NCBI RefSeq assembly: GCF_004354015.1
Contig: NZ_SMRU01000013.1
Span: forward strand, 62,001-126,000
Direction of reading: 5' to 3'
DNA: 64,000 nucleotides
Source of the DNA: Arthrobacter terricola
GTDB lineage: Bacteria; Actinomycetota; Actinomycetes; Actinomycetales; Micrococcaceae
Below the pieces are notes generated by a model that worked only from the letters and a program-made list of their open reading frames with translations, made no database searches and was not told the DNA's origin. Below are positions 60,870 through 64,000 of the stretch, piece by piece. Position numbers and translations under genes: made by a program. Position 1 is the stretch's first letter; each line of letters opens with the position of its first letter.

Positions 60870-63090
60870 GTCGACCCAACAACTGGTCCAGCCCGAAGCG
60901 CTCTTCCAACTGAGCCCGGTTCAATTGCCCGTGGTAGTGCTCTTCGAGGAGCGGCATGAGCTCGTACTTCCAGATCCTGCGCAGCCCGGCGGGATCCTGG
61001 GCCGCGTTCTTCATGAAGTAGGAGGGACCGATCATCAGGTCGCGGTCCCAGTCGTCGATCGAATCGTTCAAGGCGTCGAGCAGGTCCGCATTGACGGTGT
61101 CCAGGCCACGGGCCTCGAGGAAGCGACGCAGCGAACCCTTGATGGGCTCAACCTTGGGATGCAGTTCGACGAAAGCAAACCGGCGCCGAATAGCCGCGTC
61201 CATCATGGCAATGGAACGGTCGGCCGTATTCATGGTGCCGATGATGTACAGATTGTCCGGCAAGCTGAACGGCTCGTTGGGGCTGTACTGCAGGTAGATG
61301 CGGTCGTCGCGGTACTCGAGCAGGAAATACAGCTCTCCGAACACCTTGGCGAGGTTGGCACGGTTCATCTCGTCGATGATGAGGAAATACGGCTTGTTCG
61401 AGTTCCCCGGCTTCGCTGCTTCTTCGGCCAGGCGACGCAGCGGCCCGGCGACGAGCTTGAAAGACACCTGGCCGTCGTCGGTTTTGTCCGGCCGGAAACC
61501 TTCGAAGAAGTCCTCGTAGGCGTAGGACGGATGGAACTGCACCAGCTTGACGCGCTCGTCGGTGCTGTCGCCCGCGAGTTCGGCGGCCAAATGCTTCGCG
61601 AGGTAGGTCTTGCCCGTTCCGGGAGGGCCATAGAGCACTAGCTGGCGGTTTTCCTCGAGGAGGTCGGCAATTTCCTTCAGCGGCCCGAGCTCCATGTGGA
61701 GTGAATCCGCGAACTCTTCGGTGAGCGGCCGGAACCCTTCAATGACGGGCTCGACGGCGGTGTCCGCGGCGGCGGTGTCCTCGCCGTCGGACTCTGCTTC
61801 CGCGGGCAGGAGGGACTGCAGCGACTGGATGACCTTGGTGACATCCACGACGATCCCCGCGGTGGCTAGTTGGCGCTGGACGTGGCGCGGGGCCTCGGCA
61901 ATGGGGTGGGTTTCGTCGAACCAACGGACCTTGCGCCGCAGCCGACGGTTATCCTCGTTGTGTTCCGCTTCGCCGAGGATGACGCCGATCCGCACCGCGC
62001 CAGCGTGCTGGAACAGCGCGAGGTCGCCCGGCTTCATGACGGTGAGGAACGCGAAAACGGCGGTCTTCATGTCCTCGCGTTCAACGTAGCCAAGGTGCTT
62101 GTAGTCCTCATCCACAGCATGCTGCACTACGCCCGCGGTAACGCCCGGGTTAAGTTCGCGGAGGTGTTCGACATCGAGCGTCGCCTTCTCCTCCGCCTGC
62201 CACGCGGCGAGCAACTCGGCGGAATCCTGGTGCGTGCGCAGCAACCAGGCCCTGCGGCCGGGGTCGCCTACCTTGCGCCATTGGCTGACCAGTTGGCGAT
62301 GGTACCAATCGATGCGTTGGCCTGCCTGTTCGTCGAGGTGCAGGCGGATCCGGTGGACATCCGCAGTGATGTCTTCCTCGGAATCTCCCTTGGCACCGCC
62401 CACCAGCGAGGCAAACGCGTCGCGGATTTCCCGACGCTCCACATCCGCCACTACCGGTTCGAAGTAGCTGGGCCACGCCAAGTATTCGATGCTTCGTCGG
62501 ATGGCCGCCTGGTCGTCCGGGGTTGCCGCAGCAAGCTCATGGAACTTCAACGGATCCTTGAGGGCTTTCGCAATGCTCGCGTTCGACTGGCCATCCACGT
62601 GGGCCACGAAGCGGCAGAGCCAGGCCAACTGGTCCCACAGGGTCCAATTGAATTCCGCGGTACGGTCGCGGATCACGCCGTGGTCGGTCATCCCCTGGTA
62701 GAGCTCGACGGGCAGCTCAATGGGAGGCTCGATCCAAGACGCAGCCTCGGCAACGCGGGCGCGCTTCACCTTGAGGGATTTGACCTCATGGGCGAGCGGC
62801 AGGGACTGGAGGAACAGAAGTTCGACGGCGAGCAGCTTGGCTTCGCGCGACGCTCCTTCCAGGTTCTGCCGCAAATTGGTCATCATGGGTGCTTTCGGGT
62901 CCGATGCGCCGCGTTCCAAGCGTTCAAGAAGCTCGGCGGCGGCGTCGACCGTCCATGTGCGTGTTCCGGCGTCGAGCGCCGAGGCTTTCCCCTGGAGCCC
63001 CGGGCCCAGCACGAACCACGCTGCATCTTCGATCTCCTTGGAGATACCGGGGGCACGGGTCAGTGGGGCTTTGGTGGAGGGAGTCACCAT
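60856..63090 (-). CDS. mcrB: McrB-like AAA+ GTPase of a type IV restriction system
   Basis: 744 residues from ATG 63090. The C-terminal AAA+ domain has YGPPGTGKT (487-495), a Walker B-like LIIDEMNRANLAKVFGEL, and IIGTMNTADRSIAMMDAAIR, the MNxxD-type signature specific for McrB GTPases. Residues 1-330 are helical and unusual. Residues 340-410 (EDMKTAVFAFLTVMKPGDLA, then VRIGVILGEAEHN and RRKVRWF) resemble an EVE/PUA-type reader that could bind a modified base. It works with McrC in the cytoplasm to cut methylated or hydroxymethylated foreign DNA. McrC is coupled to it. Confidence 0.88.
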   Translation of the reverse strand: MVTPSTKAPLTRAPGISKEIEDAAWFVLGPGLQGKASALDAGTRTWTVDAAAELLERLERGASDPKAPMMTNLRQNLEGASREAKLLAVELLFLQSLPLAHEVKSLKVKRARVAEAASWIEPPIELPVELYQGMTDHGVIRDRTAEFNWTLWDQLAWLCRFVAHVDGQSNASIAKALKDPLKFHELAAATPDDQAAIRRSIEYLAWPSYFEPVVADVERREIRDAFASLVGGAKGDSEEDITADVHRIRLHLDEQAGQRIDWYHRQLVSQWRKVGDPGRRAWLLRTHQDSAELLAAWQAEEKATLDVEHLRELNPGVTAGVVQHAVDEDYKHLGYVEREDMKTAVFAFLTVMKPGDLALFQHAGAVRIGVILGEAEHNEDNRRLRRKVRWFDETHPIAEAPRHVQRQLATAGIVVDVTKVIQSLQSLLPAEAESDGEDTAAADTAVEPVIEGFRPLTEEFADSLHMELGPLKEIADLLEENRQLVLYGPPGTGKTYLAKHLAAELAGDSTDERVKLVQFHPSYAYEDFFEGFRPDKTDDGQVSFKLVAGPLRRLAEEAAKPGNSNKPYFLIIDEMNRANLAKVFGELYFLLEYRDDRIYLQYSPNEPFSLPDNLYIIGTMNTADRSIAMMDAAIRRRFAFVELHPKVEPIKGSLRRFLEARGLDTVNADLLDALNDSIDDWDRDLMIGPSYFMKNAAQDPAGLRRIWKYELMPLLEEHYHGQLNRAQLEERFGLDQLLGRLATR

Positions 63091-63154
63091 GCCAACTTAC
63101 ATGGTTTAGCTGGGTACGGGCATCCGGAAGCCCGGCATCCAAGGAGCCACCAAG

Positions 63155-64000
63155 TTAGTGCATTCGGAAGCGATAGCGGCTGGGCACCGGCTCATCTGGG
63201 CAAACGTCCTTCCACAGCTCGGAGATCGCGTCTTCGCCTTCCCGGATATCCGGAATTTCCACGCCGTCGCGCAGCATGGCCGCCGCTTCGTCGCTCCGCC
63301 CGGCGCGGGCAAGGGCGAGCGCCGTGAGGAACCGGAGGCGCCCGACGTCGGACATTCCGGTAGGTGCCTCGCTCACCAAAGCGAGCGCTTGCCCGGGAAG
63401 ACCGTGGCGGATGCTGAGGGTCATGGCCTCAATGAGCAGGTGGACGTTGGTGGGTTCAAGGCGGCTCACGGACGCCAGTTCGGCCAGGCCTTCGTCAACG
63501 TTGCCGGTGGTCAGCAAAGCTCGTGCCCGGCCCCGGTGGATCAAGGCGCGGGTGCGTCGGGGAATGGTGCCCGCGGCCAAGGCGGCGTCGTAGTGTGCGA
63601 TTGCGGCATCTAGATTTTGGCGGGCATGTGCCATGGTGGCGAGGTGGAACAAAGCCTCCGCTCCTCCGTCGTGCTCCAACAGCCCTTCCCAATCGCTTCC
63701 GGCGACGAAGCTCTCCGCCCCGGCAAATCCCCGCCCTTCCAGTAGCGCAAGCCAGGGCGCGGTTTCACCGCTTGTAGGATCGCCGAAGGGCGTGCCCGCC
63801 TCATCGACCCACCCAAGCCCCGCGGCCCGACGTCGGACGCGTTCCAGAGCACCCCAAACACTCCCGTGCACCAGCATCTCCGTCGGGGCAAACGCTTGGA
63901 TCCGCTTCGACTCCGCAAGGGCGTCTTCCAGCGCGGCGTCCGGGACGAGGTGTTCGAGGCGCGTGCTTGCGTGGGCGATTGCTTCGTCCCAATCCTCGCC
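63155..64000 (-). CDS. TPR protein (DUF5107-type), 5' end outside the window
   Basis: The frame is open from the stop at 63155 to the right edge (about 281 residues), so the start lies beyond 64000. It shows helical repeats of the TPR kind: HLATMAHARQNLDAAIAHYD, RALIHRGRARALLTTGNVDE, GLAELASVSRLEPTNVHLLI and LTALALARAGRSDEAAAML. The WKDVCPDEPVPSRYRFRMH end is typical of the long DUF5107/TPR proteins of Micrococcaceae, which often occur beside sugar-use genes. Function beyond protein binding is unknown. Confidence 0.75.
   Translation of the reverse strand, partial: GEDWDEAIAHASTRLEHLVPDAALEDALAESKRIQAFAPTEMLVHGSVWGALERVRRRAAGLGWVDEAGTPFGDPTSGETAPWLALLEGRGFAGAESFVAGSDWEGLLEHDGGAEALFHLATMAHARQNLDAAIAHYDAALAAGTIPRRTRALIHRGRARALLTTGNVDEGLAELASVSRLEPTNVHLLIEAMTLSIRHGLPGQALALVSEAPTGMSDVGRLRFLTALALARAGRSDEAAAMLRDGVEIPDIREGEDAISELWKDVCPDEPVPSRYRFRMH

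Noticed and set aside
61870..63327. 485-residue plus-strand frame opposite mcrB
   Set aside because: Shadow of mcrB, with no recognisable motif.
1..64000. tRNA, rRNA, CRISPR, prophage, integrase or complete IS elements
   Set aside because: None could be recognised on either strand.

Overview
The window is GC-rich, densely coded DNA with many GTG and TTG starts. It carries a DUF222/HNH endonuclease, DUF6318 lipoproteins, a DUF5107-type TPR protein, an MSMEG_6728-family protein and a DUF1906 secreted protein. That gene set points to an actinobacterium, most likely Micrococcaceae (Arthrobacter, Paenarthrobacter or Pseudarthrobacter). This is an inference from gene content. No rRNA or tRNA gene, CRISPR array, integrase or intact IS was found.

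Layout. 0-3.4 kb: end of an XRE regulator, a membrane DsbA-like protein, a VOC protein, two small membrane proteins and a chorismate mutase. 3.5-3.7 kb: a frameshifted scrap that reads like the N-terminus of a DUF3375/JetA (Wadjet) protein. 3.8-8.7 kb: a nucleoside-salvage cluster (GntR regulator, nucleoside hydrolase, MFS transporter, ribokinase, GNAT) with shared candidate operators. 8.7-15.9 kb: small membrane proteins, a TfoX-like protein, a UDG-like protein, a DUF3100 transporter divergent from an unusual amidohydrolase, a VOC protein and a degenerate SDR. 16-22.7 kb: membrane proteins, a second copy of the small membrane pair seen at 2.2-3.1 kb, a membrane-anchored HNH nuclease, and a PLD/SF2 helicase/DUF3427 protein. 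22.9-34.5 kb: two MFS transporters, YceI, an aldo/keto reductase, lipoproteins, DUF2182 and a DUF1906 secreted hydrolase-like protein. 34.6-45.2 kb: DUF222/HNH, an ArsR-SRPBCC protein with a very clear promoter/operator, a lipoprotein behind a Zur-like box, a winged-helix/X25 protein, adenine/adenosine deaminase, MSMEG_6728, Tex and a CBS protein. 45.4-52.3 kb: a RecB-nuclease/RNase H-like/helicase fusion, an MFS transporter and Old Yellow Enzyme.

52.4-59 kb is the most unusual stretch. An ExoVII-large-subunit-like protein has swapped the usual coiled coil for two membrane helices. Beside it sit two tandem copies of a two-gene cassette (DUF6318 lipoprotein plus a secreted PKD-like protein). 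The copy next to the nuclease has lost about 370 bp from its second gene, and all three units start behind the same ATTGGGGGA leader. A membrane glycosyltransferase with a small coupled membrane protein follows.

58.8-63.1 kb is a modified-DNA restriction/repair locus: Vsr, then McrC and McrB, whose McrB carries a possible PUA/EVE-like reader module. A TPR (DUF5107-type) gene runs off the right edge.

Functionally the window mixes ordinary catabolism and export with an unusually high number of nuclease and helicase genes: HNH twice, PLD-helicase, UDG-like, MSMEG_6728, Tex, RecB-helicase, XseA-like, Vsr and McrBC. The best candidates for something undescribed are the membrane XseA-like gene with its duplicated lipoprotein cassette, and the paralogous small-membrane-protein pairs that share a 54-bp upstream element.
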